A DNA stretch of 64,000 nucleotides, taken from contig NW_021167085.1 of NCBI RefSeq assembly GCF_003711515.1, positions 1,280,575 to 1,344,574 of the forward strand. The letters run 5' to 3'. Below are positions 1 through 10,215 of this stretch, one piece after another. This DNA is from Sodiomyces alkalinus F11. Its lineage: Eukaryota; Ascomycota; Sordariomycetes; Glomerellales; Plectosphaerellaceae. Under the pieces are notes generated by a model that ran no database searches, was not told the origin of the DNA, and saw only the letters and a list, made by a program, of their open reading frames with translations. The number at the start of each line of letters is the position of its first letter. Position 1 is the first letter of the stretch. The position numbers and the translations under genes were made by a program.

Positions 1-1250
1 TTAGAAGAAGTATTAAATAAGTGTTCTGTTCTACACGGCTATTTCGAAGAAGAAATAATTATACCCATGCTAGTTTAGAAACACCTTATATAGATACTAT
101 AGTGGACTTATAGAGCTCGATAATATTAACCGATAAAGCGATAAGCAGGGTAAAAAGGATATAATAAAAGTTAAGTATTATATCTATAATAGGCTAGGTT
201 ACTACACACACGACTATTATAAGCCTAAGAAAGAATAACCGTAACGATAAGTAAATACGATCGAGAAAGAAAGACCCTAGAAGGAAATTAACGCTATTAG
301 ATACCTAGAAATTCATAGGGACGAAATACTATACGTTAACCTCTATTAGGCGACCTGCTACGATAACTATTATCTAGTATACTAATCAGGGAAAGACAGA
401 GCTAGGTATTACCCTAAAAGACCCTAGAAGATACTCGCTATAGTATCTAGTAACGAGTACGATAATAACTATAGCCTTAAGATCCCCGACTAGGATAAGG
501 ATAAACTAGCTTTATAAACTATCGCAGAAATCCTTTAAAAATACGGATGGACGAAAGAAGAAGCTAAGAGGCAGAAGTAGATCTTAGAAATCTAGAAGGA
601 AGGAGATTATACCCGAGGGAGAATCGCTAAACTCGAAGAGTAAGATTAGGAAATAGAGTCCGATAGAACCCCGGATAATAACACGAACTTCTAGTATTAA
701 CCTATAGAAGCAGCTAACCTAATTAAGGAGGAAACTATCTAGCTACGGATACTCGACTAGCTTATAGAAGAACCCCTTAGATAGACCTACTAAGTTCGTT
801 TCACTAAACTTAACTTCGATAACGCTTACCGTAGGATACCCACGAATATTAGCGGGGAATAGTAGTAAACTACACGTTAGCGACCTCACCGCGTTTAGGA
901 AAACCAAGATACTCTTACCGACCTAATAATAAGCCTACGAGGATTAGACGATTAACCACCTAGGCATAACTGCTACGGGTACCGGTTAGATAAATATAAT
1001 ACTACTAGCTGCGTAGTATACGCTTCTAAGAAAATCCGATAACTAGAATAAGACTAAGGAGCTTAGGAGTCACGCTTTTAGACCCTCGATAAGCGCCTAC
1101 GATAGATAGAATAGCTCTTAGTCTAGTACGGGTTCTTAGATAAGGAAATATCCCTCGAATACCGAGCTAAACGGGTAAAAAACTAGGAGTATACTATCGC
1201 TAGGAGTATACGAGAGGCACTTAATAGATATACTCTATAATACGTAGTAG
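1..1250 (+). pseudogene. gag remnant, 3' part, copy 1
   Basis: Plus-strand gag remnant. The nucleocapsid knuckle is visible at 176-217 with exact C-x2-C-x4-H-x4-C spacing, but all four ligand codons now read Tyr (TAT/TAC), as expected if TG and CA dinucleotides became TA. The stretch 1-845 aligns by eye with the reverse complement of about 6780-5819, the gag of the second copy. Gln codons have become stops throughout. No intact product is possible. Confidence 0.8.
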
Positions 1251-4200
1251 TATAGGGCATTATTATATTAGAATACGACTTAATAAATATAAGATAAACG
1301 CACTATTAGATATAGGCGTAGCGGGAAACTTTATCTTACCGGTAGCCGTGAGAAAGTTCTCTATTCCCTGGGTTAGAAAACACCTAGAAAAGGAGTATAA
1401 GGTTACTCTGTATACGGGAAAGAACTAGTCCCACGAAGAAGTTATTATTAACCAGGAGACTATACACCTTTAGGTTAAAATCCAGAATAAGACTAGAATA
1501 ATAAAGTTCGATGTATACGATATAGGTTATAAGGATATTATCCTTAGCGAACTATAGTTTAACGAATAGAATCCCGATATAGACTAGAAGCTTAGCTAGC
1601 TCCGGTAGCGATTAAAGAGTAAGTAGGAGACTATAAAGGAAACCTTACCCGATCCCGATATCCGTCGAAAATAGCAGAAAGACTTACCGATAAAGGAGCC
1701 TTAGGGAGACTCAGATAGCCGCCAGAAGTCAGGGACTAAGGCGAAGGAAGTACGAAAGACTTTAAGATAGCAGCGACGGTATAAGTACTAACGCGTAACT
1801 AATATTATTAAAGGAATCTACTAGATCGTCTAAGCAGAAAAAGGACTAGTAATAAGCAATCATAATAGACTCGCTAAGGTATTGCTAGAATACCGTAAAT
1901 ACGGAAAACTATTTACCGAAAATCTAGGAACCGGATTACCGAAACACCGATACTATAATCACGAGATACCCCTAAAGGAAAAGATATACCTAAAATTCTT
2001 CCTAATTTACGGGCTAAACTAGAAGGAATTAGATGCCTTAGAAGAATATCTCGAAGAGATACTAGTAAAAGGCTATATTAGAGTATTATAGTTACCGGTA
2101 GGATACCCAATCCTATTTATACTAAAGAAAAACGATAAACTACGACTATATATTAATTATCGATAACTTAATGATATAACTATTAAGAACCGCTACCTAT
2201 TACCTTTTATCTTAGAAATACGAGATTAGTTAGTTAGAGCGTAATAGTTTACGGCACTTGACTTAAAAGGAGCCTATAACTTAATTAGGATTAAGGAAGG
2301 AGAAGAGTAAAAGATATCGTTTCGGACGAAGTAAGGATATTTCGAGTACCTTATTATACCTTTTAGACTAATAAATACGCCGGTATCGTTCTAAAGACTT
2401 ATTAACGATATCCTAAGGAAGTATCTAGACCACTTCGTTATAGTATACCTAGATAATATCCTAATCTTCTCTAAGACACTCGAAGAACACCGATAACACG
2501 TTTACACGGTCCTATAACTTCTATAAGACACCGACCTATTAGTCGAACCAGAAAAAGTTTAATTCTACACGTAAGAAGTTAACTTTTTAGGTTATACGAT
2601 ATAACCTAATAAGATCTGTATAGATAAGGCGAAAGTCTAATACGTCTTTAAGTGGCTATGACCCTAGAATATTCGCGATATTTAGTCCTTTCTCGGACTT
2701 ATAAACTACTATTAACGATTTATTAAGGACTATAGTAAGATTACTATCCCCTTAACTAAAGTAACTAAAAAAGGACTCGACTTCGAATAGAACGAAAGAA
2801 TAGAAGAAGTATTCTAAGCTCTTAAAGGAAGGGTTACTAGCGAACCTATCTTAGTAATACTAGACCCCGATAAAGAATACGAACTCGAAATAGACGTATC
2901 CGACTAGGCTCTAGGAGTATAACTCGGATAGCGTGACGTAAAAGGAAGACTACACCCTATAGCCTTTATATCTAAGAAACTTAGTAGACTAGAACTTAAC
3001 TATCAGATCCCCGATAAAGAGCTAATAGCTATTATCGAAGCCTTTAAAGAATAGAGACCGTATCTATCAGGGATAAGATACCCAGTATAGGTCTACACGG
3101 ATTATAAGAACCTCGCGTAATTCACCACTACTAAGGTTCTTAATAAACGATAGATCCAATAGACAGAATTCCTAGCCGAATTTAATTTCTATATTTAGTA
3201 TATAAAAGGGAGCGAAAATAGTCGCGCAGACGCACTCAGCCGATTAGGGACACCTAACGAATCACCTAAACTATAAGCTATACTCTAATAGGAAGGAGAA
3301 GCTCTTACTCTAAAGGATAAAGAGGTAAATAGCATTAATCGGATAACGGATACTATATTTAAAGAAGCATACGCCTCGCCGATACATAGATATTAAGGAA
3401 TTTATAAAACATACTACCGATTACGCTAATAATACGGCTATATAGGAACCAAAGAACGAGTCAGGGACTTCGTTCGTAACTGCGATATTTGCCAGAAAGT
3501 AAAGAGCAGCCGATATAAACTTTACGGACTATTAAAACCACTACTAGTAGTAAACGGACTATAGAAGTCAATTATAATAGACTTCGTGATAGGATTTCTA
3601 GTATCTAAAGATCCAGTAACAGGAATCGCCTACGATAGCATATTCATAATTATCGACCGATTCACGAAATACACTCTTTATATTCTATATATTAAAAACA
3701 CTATAGTAGAAGAACTAGTAAGTATCTTTATCGACCGCCTAATCAGGGATCACGGCGCACCGAACGAAATCATCACGGACAGAGATAAGCTCTTTACTAG
3801 TAACTTCTGGAAAGCAGTTATAAGCTAGCTAGGAACGAAATATAAGTATTCGATAGCGTTTTACCCTATAACGGACGGATAAACCGAAATCATAAACCAA
3901 GTCCTAGAATAGTACCTACGATACTATATAAGGTACGAATAAGATAATTAGGTGTAATACCTGCCACTTATATAGTTTGCATATAATAGCTCGTTAAACG
4001 AGTTAACAAAGAAAACACCGTTCGAAGTAAATTACGGATACACACCGATAGCATTTAGAAAACCTTTAGAAGGACTAGACGCACTAAGAGTAATAAAAAC
4101 AGTTAAAAGTATAAAAAAACTACACGAAGAACTACGAACCGACCTAGAGATAGTCAGAACACGAATAAGCAGGTACGCGAATTAATCAAGGATTAAGGGA

Positions 4201-4620
4201 CTAACCCTTTTAAAGGGGGACCACGTCTACCTTATTCGTAAAAACATTAAGATATAACGACTAAGCGATAAATTAGATTTTAAAGAATTAGGACTATTTA
4301 AAATCCTAGAGAAAAAGTTAGATATAAACTATATTCTATTACTACCTCCGATAATAAGGATATATAATAATTTCTATATTTCACTACTTAAACTAGCACT
4401 AAAAAACGTAAAAATAATATAAGACACGATTATAGTTAATACTAGCGACGTGTATAAAGCAGAATAAATCCTCGATTACTAAGAGACGCTAGACGGCACC
4501 GAATATTTTATAAAATAGAAAAACTACGACTACGGCGATAATATATAGAAACCTAAAGAAAACCTGATTAATTATAAGTAACTCCTAAAATAGTACCGAT
4601 AGGGCGCTATTAGGACCCAG
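1250..4620 (+). pseudogene. pol remnant (protease, RT, RNase H, integrase, chromodomain), copy 1
   Basis: Protease: ALLDIGVAGNFILP near 1300, resembling the retroviral-type active site D-S/T-G. Reverse transcriptase: [17 protein letters not shown] near 2443-2495, so the catalytic Y-x-D-D box reads YLDN. RNase H: an LEIDVSD-type start near 2885 and an [19 protein letters not shown] block near 2955. Integrase: the zinc-binding pair CDICQK near 3480 is kept, then a core with IITDRDKLFTSNFW near 3770 and the downstream Glu region near 3880. Chromodomain-like sequence (a YKAE-ILDY start and a KPKENL end) lies at about 4455-4570. Only 3586-3828, inside the integrase core, stays open for 80 codons. 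Many in-frame TAG/TAA codons make it a pseudogene. Confidence 0.88.
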
Positions 4621-4702
4621 AACTAAACACTCCTATACCTTACACCACGCTAAACTCCGTAAGCACCGAAGGAGATAGAACTATATCCGGGTATATAGTA
4701 TC

Positions 4703-5104
4703 CTAATTATCTATAAAACCGTTAGGAAGGTGCTTAGAGGACGAAGAAGAAGGATAACCGCTAGAGGACCGCTCGCGCTCCCGATCGGCCTTTTCCTTCT
4801 CCACACGCTCTAGTTCCTCCACACTATCGATACCTCGGGAAACCGCCCGTATTATCTTCTTAAACCATAACTTTTTCTGTTTTCTTAAACGTTAAACCTT
4901 CGCCATCAACTATATAAGCTCATCCTCGGCGGCTTTGAGTTCCGCCTCCACTTTCGAATAATTATCCCCGATTTTACGAAGTTATTAAGGGGTTAGCCCC
5001 TTAGCGTCGTAACGGGGCTGATTGCTTTTAACGCAGCCGAGGTAGCGGGAGGAGTCGGACGAAGTCGCGCACGATAATTTCTTTTTAGAGCAGAAAGAAT
5101 AAGG
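4703..5104 (-). pseudogene. Antisense ORF remnant inside the retrotransposon: Cys-rich (Zn2Cys6-like) domain plus coiled coil
   Basis: On the minus strand a coherent protein reads from about 5104 to 4703, between pol and the 3' LTR and opposite to pol. It starts with a Cys-rich segment (PYSFCSKKKLSC, where the Tyr is probably a mutated Cys, giving C-x2-C-x6-C). A second half follows (RYLGC to PRYD, again with Tyr in Cys positions). Next come a helical region with heptad-like Leu and charged residues (DAKGLTPxxLRKIGDNYSK, VEAELKAAEDELI), a basic block RLRKQKKLWFKKI, an acidic SVEELERVEKEKADRERER stretch and a Ser-rich tail. In-frame stops fall where Gln is plausible, fitting RIP. I recall similar antisense genes beside fungal gypsy elements but could not search. 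Function unknown; nucleic-acid binding is only an inference. Confidence 0.6.
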
Positions 5105-5293
5105 ACGATCTATAGCGGAAGGGTTCTGGAGGAGAAGTTATAAAAGAACGTTACGCCTTTCGGTCTTTAGGTAACGCGAGGAAGATTTATTAACGCGACC
5201 TGATATAGTGGAAGGACGGTTAGTAAAGAAGAAAAACGAGGAACGGGCGAAAGAGCGGGGAACACGTACTTATAGATACTAGGATAGTAACCT

Positions 5294-5309
5294 AGAAGGA
5301 GGGAGGTAA
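5294..5309 (+). other. Polypurine tract of copy 1
   Basis: A purine run (AGAAGGAGGGAGG) lies immediately before the inferred LTR start, where the plus-strand primer of an LTR retrotransposon is expected. This supports placing the LTR start at about 5310. Confidence 0.6.
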
Positions 5310-5818
5310 TATCACGGCTAGTAAGATAAGGCCCGGCCCGGGCCTACTACGGGACCCTGGGTCTTAAGTATGAATATCATTATGGCACGGAGGGTAAGCT
5401 GAATTAGGAGGAACGCGGGTCACGTGCGCAGACACGTGACCACCAGATCAAGGGACTCGACAGATAATCCCTATAATCCGAAGGGATTATCCAGGATAGC
5501 CTATAATCCCGAAAGAATCATAGTGGAAAAGCATCGATCCAGACACCGGAAATATATATATATACCAGAGTATCCTAGGTCTTACTTCTACTAGAGAATA
5601 AGACATCGATTAATCTAAGTCTTTACCTAGACTATTAGTCTACGCTCGACTCTAGCTTATGAAGAAGACGTCTAGTCTTTACGACGTAACTACGACCAGA
5701 CACTACGAACGATAGTTACTACTCTTTAGTTAATATCCTCTTCTTATTTTAAACTAAAACCCCGATGCTAGTCCCCTATCGTCCGCTATACTATAAAGGA
5801 CCGGAAGCCGTCGTAACA
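5310..5818 (+). repeat. 3' LTR of copy 1
   Basis: The right end is TAACA at 5814-5818. About 5562-5818 is a near-perfect inverted repeat of 7567-7840. The left end is set at TATCACGGCTA just after the purine tract, which corresponds to TGTTACGGCTAA at the outer end of the other LTR. The block from 5562 rightward (R-U5 by position) is shared between copies, whereas the U3 part (5310-5560) is largely different from that of copy 2. Length about 509 bp. Confidence 0.8.
5421..5438. promoter_or_regulatory. Paired CACGTG E-boxes in U3 of copy 1
   Basis: CACGTG at 5421-5426 and 5433-5438, 12 bp start to start. bHLH factors bind this hexamer in fungi. The same pair with the same spacing is present in the second LTR (7989 and 8001), although the surrounding U3 sequence differs. 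Confidence 0.5.
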
Positions 5819-7510
5819 CCGTGGGTGCTCCGTAATAGGCGTTATTTAAGCTAAGTTTAGTAAAACGGACTTAATAGGTTTATCTAAGGGGTTCTTCCGC
5901 GAGCTAGTCGAGTATCTATAGCTAAATAGTTTCCTCCTCGATTAGGTCGGCTACTTCTATAGGTTAATACTAGAAGTTCGTGTTATTATCCGGGATCCTA
6001 TCAGACCCCGTTTCCTAATCTTACTCTTCGAGCTTAGCGATTTCCTCCTATACGTAACATATATAATCCTCTTTCTTAAGCTAGTATTTCTCTTCGGGAG
6101 TGAGTCCTACTTCCTGGAGGGCGCTAAAGCCTTTACTGCTAGTATTCGTATAGACTTCCTATTTCTTCTAGATCTCTAAGATCTGCTTCTATCTTTTAGC
6201 TTCTTCCTTTATCTATCCGCGTTCCTAAAGAATTTCCACGGTAATTTATAAAGCTAGTCTATCGTTATCCTAGTCAGGGACTTTAAGGCTATAGTCGTTA
6301 TCGTACTCGTTACTAAATACCATAACGAGTATCTTCTAGGGTCTTTTAGGGTAATATCTAGCTCTATCCTTCTCTAATTAGTATACTAGATAATAGTTAT
6401 CGTAGCAGGTTATTTAATAGAGGTTAGCGTGTAGTATTTCGTCCCTATAAATTTCTAGATGTCTAACAGCGTTAATTTCCTTCTAGGGTTTCTTTCTTCT
6501 AATCGTATTAGCCTATTATTATAATTATTCTCTCTTAGACTATTAGTAATTACGCGCGAAGTAGCCTATTTTATCGTAATTATAGTATTTAACTTTACTT
6601 ATATCTTTCCTGCCCTGCTAATTATTTTATCGGTTAATATTATCGAGCTTTATAGGACTATTATAGTATCTATACGAGGTGCTCCTAAATTAGCGTGGGT
6701 ATAGCTACTTCCTGCTAGTATTAGCTTAGTTCCTCCTATAGTAAGTAATATATATCGTGGTATTTAAGTTCTAGCGTTTCTTTATTCGTCGTTTAAATTA
6801 TCGGTTATCGATCCGAATAGCTATAGCTATAAACGTGCTAAAATCTTCCGGGCGGTTAAGTTTATATAGCTTATCCTTAACTTTATCTTTAAGCCTATAA
6901 TAGTATTAGTCTATAAGGGGTTTATTATTATAGTTAAGCTTTAAGGCGATCTATTAGAACTTAGCGGTATAGTCGGCTACCGACTTAGTCTATTAAAGCT
7001 TTTTAAGTTATTAGGCAGCGACCCTCTTCTTATTGGGTTACCTAAAGATACCGCCGAGTCGCTAAGCGAAAACCTCGAAATCGCTAAAAATAGCCGTAGT
7101 ATTATCCTCCCTCTTAGTAGGATCGTTAAGGTACTCTAGATAGTCCCTGTGGATAGGCTTAAACCACCTATAGGCGTCTCCCGTGAGGAGTGCTATAGCG
7201 TAGAGAACTTTCGCCTCCTCCGTGTTAAGGGTGTCCTTATAGAATAAGAAATACCCCCGGAGATAGGTTAGGAAGCCTTATAGCTATCCCCGAGTCCTAT
7301 CGTACTTAGGTGGCTCTAGGTATATATACCTTAGGTTACTAGGACGTGGTGCCTTAATCTAAGCTCGGAGTTACTGGTTCTCTTAGTGGAGTTACGTAAT
7401 TTAATTACGTATAGCTTATATTAGGTCGGCGGCCGTGGTGGCTATTATTCTAGTGTTACTAGTAGTATTACCCGTGGTATTAGCGTTATTCGATATATTA
7501 CCTTTTATTA
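5819..7510 (-). pseudogene. gag remnant, copy 2
   Basis: Minus-strand gag. An Asn/Thr-rich start (SNNANTTGNTTSNTRIIA) reads from about 7497. The knuckle near 6590-6550 reads KYYNYDKIGYFARNY, the C-x2-C-x4-H-x4-C spacing with every ligand replaced by Tyr. Multiple TAG/TAA codons interrupt the frame. It is truncated at 5819 by the inserted copy. Confidence 0.75.
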
Positions 7511-7566
7511 AGAGAGTACTACTTATTAGGTGTTAAGGTCTACTTACCGAATAGGATCGATTAAAA

Positions 7567-8100
7567 TATTATAACGGCTTCCGGTCCTTTATAGTATAGC
7601 GGACGATAAGGGACTAGCGTTAAGGTTTTAGTTTAAAATAAGAAGAGGATATTAACTAAAGAGTAGTAACTATTGTTCCTAGTAATCTAGTCGTAGTTAC
7701 GTCGTAAAGACTAGGCGTCTTCTTTATAAGGTAGGTTTAAGCGTAGAATAATAGTCTAGGTAAAGACTTAGATTAATCGATGCCTTATTCTCTAATAGAA
7801 GTAAGGCCTAGAATACTCTAGTATATATATCCACGAGATCACGAACGCCCTGGTGATCCCTTGGCCTGGGATCACACTAGATCACTTCCTTAGCTAAGTG
7901 ATCGTTAGTGATCCTAGTGATCCGTCTATACTAGTGTGTTCCTTATACTAGCGCCGGGCGTGCTAGTCTATCTTCCTTGGTTATCCATCACGTGACTTAA
8001 CACGTGATATTATCCTGAGTCATCCTCTGGTTGCGTCCTGGTACGTTGCATACCAGTGCATCCCTCGTGCTAGTGCATATTAGGCCTGTTAGCCGTAACA
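7567..8100 (-). repeat. 5' LTR of copy 2
   Basis: Begins TGTTACGGCT on the minus strand at 8100 and ends at about 7567, where the other copy has TAACA. About 534 bp. The inner 270 bp are shared with 5562-5818. The outer part (U3) is specific to this copy and contains repeated GATCACT-type direct and inverted repeats at about 7855-7925. The flanking pentamer after 8100 is CTATC, a candidate target-site duplication whose partner lies outside the window. Confidence 0.8.
7989..8006. promoter_or_regulatory. Paired CACGTG E-boxes in U3 of copy 2
   Basis: CACGTG at 7989-7994 and 8001-8006, again 12 bp apart start to start, as in copy 1. Each hexamer contains CpA on both strands, so survival under RIP is notable. 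Confidence 0.5.
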
Positions 8101-8696
8101 CTATCCTCGTTTAGAAGGTGGTAGATATATTTAGGACACGTATACCCGCCCCCTTTTTCTTTCTCTTTTATGGATAATACAATCATACATTTCCTGAATC
8201 AACGCTCCCTGTAAGCACGCTCCTGTCAATTTAATAAGTTGCTCCCCTCTTCCTGCTTGAAGCGTGAAATAAGAGGAGCCACCCAGTTAAAGGCTGATAG
8301 GCCGTACCAGAGCACCGTCAATCCATTGGCGTCATGGGCAGCCGCGAAATAAAACGTCAGACCTAAGACGAGTGGTAAGCCGGGGAACCATACGGCATCC
8401 GCATGAGAAACGCGATTCCCAAGACTTCATAGAAAAAGAAGCCTGTCTCCCGTCTCGTCTCGTCGCGTCGTTCAGGAAGATACAAGCCACAGATACGTTG
8501 TATACCGTGGCACCGAAGCAGAGACCCAATTCGTAAAAGTACCGCGATCCAATTGGTCATTGTCTCCGTCAACTCCACAGGCCAGTGGAAGAATACCCCA
8601 CTTCGCACATCGTAGAACAAGTGAATCCCTCCAACGAGAAACCCCACGTTCAACACAGGCTCAAGCGAATTTTGAGTAAATATTTTTCTTTGGAAA
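8101..8696. other. Intergenic: transposon flank and HPM1 upstream region
   Basis: Composition changes abruptly from TA-rich to ordinary genomic DNA at 8101. The short minus-strand reading frames here (8332-8737) have no recognisable protein character. I see a pyrimidine run near 8145-8170 and nothing else. Confidence 0.5.
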
Positions 8697-8827
8697 ATGG
8701 CATCATCGTTCTCATTTTCCTTTGGAGGCGACGACATAGAAGAAGATCAAGGGTCGAATGAAGAAGTCACCAGCTTGGCCTCGAAAGTTGAGAAGCACAC
8801 CTTGTCAGAGCCTGCAAGCGCCCAAGC

Positions 8828-8866
<39 letters not shown>

Positions 8867-10215
8867 ACCGGCCACAGCCAGTGCATTCCCCGTCGCCGGA
8901 AAGCCCCAGTTAACCCCCGCGCGACATGCCTTGCGGGACCTCTTTCAGCAGCTGCCGTCCAAAATCGCGTATAGCCTCCTGGACGTAACTTTGGACGATG
9001 GGCGCACCATTGACCTACCACGGAGAGAGTTGTGGGATGTCAGAATTCAGCTGATGGCCGAGGTCGAAACCGAGGATGGCGAGGGGAGTGAGGGTCCCGA
9101 AGGACTCGGTGCCCACGACATCAAGACGGGTGTTTACGAAGGGGGCTTCAAGAGTTGGGAGAGCAGCGTGGATCTTGTCAAGGTACTGGGCGCCGATAGG
9201 CACATGAACGAGGCGCGGCGACGGCCGCTTCGTGTGATCGAGGTACGACCTCCCTCCTTGGACCTTTTCTCTCCAGTGCCATTGGAACGCCAAAAACAAG
9301 AAACCCCTTTTGCGGCCCTTGTGATTTGAGGTTGAACGAAGAAGAGACAAGAAAAAAAAAACCATAAAGAGAAGGTTGATCAACTGACAAGCAGCCCCGG
9401 GAGGTCGACCGGTTGAACAGCTTGGATGCGGTACGGCGCTGCCTTCGCTAGCCATTTTTCGATGGGCTATGGAAGCCCAATTCGAGTCGGACGCGACTGG
9501 TCCCCAACCCCCGTTGTCCCTAGTCCTCGCCGACTACAACCCGACGGTGTTGCAGTTGGTGACCTTGCCAAACTTCGTTCTCGCCTGGGCTCTCGCTCAT
9601 CAGTCACGCGGCTGCACAGCGCTCCAGGGAGCATTCGACCTCGAGGGGGAACTCGAGCTGACGCCTGAGGTGCTCGCAGCCTTCCGGGACTTCCTGGTCG
9701 CGTCCAACATCTCGTTGGACTTCGTCTCGGGGGGCTGGTCGGCCGAGTTGGTGAATCTCATCTACGGACTGAGCCTCAGCACCAGCCCACATGACAGCGA
9801 CCGAGACAGGGAAGGTGCGAGTCAGGACAGTGTGAAAGAGCGCGAAAATGACAATGAGGGCGAGGCCAGGAATGGGAATGGGAATGGGAATGGGAATGTG
9901 AACGCCAATTCGGATCCGACTCGGAATGAGCGCCACGACACCTTGGTACTGGGCGCCGAGACGATTTACTCGCCATTCGCCCTTGAAGCATTCACTGAAA
10001 CGGTCTTTGCCATTCTTTCCAGGGAACGGTCGTCGCCACAAGAGGGATGCCAGGTCGAGTGCCAGGCCTTGGTTGGGGCCAAAAGAATGTACTTCGGTGT
10101 CGGCGGGTCACTCGACGACTTTATTGACAAAGCGAGGGACAAAGGGGCGACAGTGACCCAATTAAGAGAAGAGGCGGAGGGCGTTCGACGAGGCGTTGTG
10201 CGTTGTGTCTTGTGA
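8697..10215 (+). CDS. HPM1: Histidine protein methyltransferase, HPM1/METTL18 family
   Basis: Exons 8697-9242 and 9421-10215, 446 aa. The GT-AG intron (donor GTACGA, acceptor CAG at 9420) splits the SAM motif and joining restores RVIE-LGCGTALPSL. Before it (about residues 140-165) is the family signature KTGVYEGGFKSWESSVDLV. After it comes VLADYNPTVL, the motif II/acidic-loop region of class I methyltransferases. Known members methylate a histidine of ribosomal protein uL3 (Rpl3) in the cytosol or nucleus. Two low-complexity insertions are unusual: a CAG-coded polyGln run near residues 45-57 and an Asn-Gly repeat coded by GGGAAT hexamers near 9870-9900. It is the first intact gene beside the transposon block. 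The start is the first ATG of the open frame. Confidence 0.93.
8829..8867 (+). repeat. (CAG)11 microsatellite in HPM1
   Basis: Eleven CAG units followed by two CAA codons, giving a polyglutamine tract in the N-terminal region of HPM1. Likely length-variable. Confidence 0.9.

Larger units (their letters stand above)
1..5818 (+). mobile_element. RIP-degraded Ty3/gypsy chromovirus-type LTR retrotransposon, copy 1 (5' end outside window)
   Basis: In order along the plus strand I can read the end of gag with a CCHC spacing (176-217), an aspartic protease motif (about 1300-1345), reverse transcriptase (about 2000-2560), RNase H (about 2860-3240), integrase (about 3400-4000), a chromodomain-like tail (about 4445-4580), an antisense gene (4703-5104 or longer), a purine tract and a 3' LTR (5310-5818). 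This order with a terminal chromodomain is that of chromoviruses. Frames are full of TAG/TAA where Gln or Trp is expected, and TA dinucleotides are strongly enriched, which is the RIP signature. The 5' LTR and start of gag lie left of base 1. Its 3' end abuts gag of an inverted second copy, so it was probably inserted into it. Non-functional. Confidence 0.93.
5819..8100 (-). mobile_element. RIP-degraded Ty3/gypsy retrotransposon, copy 2 (gag and 5' LTR; interrupted by copy 1)
   Basis: Read on the minus strand: LTR 8100-7567, then a leader and gag from about 7510 down to 5819, where homology stops exactly at the TAACA end of copy 1's LTR. The gag segment matches the reverse complement of copy 1 bases 1-845. 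The remainder of this copy should continue beyond copy 1, left of the window. ATATTAGCTAATAAGG-type TA-rich changes and stops show RIP here too. Confidence 0.85.

Noticed and set aside
1..8100. Reading the RIP'd block as several small real genes
   Set aside because: Only fragments such as 3586-3828 are open, and that one is integrase; everything else is interrupted by stops typical of RIP.
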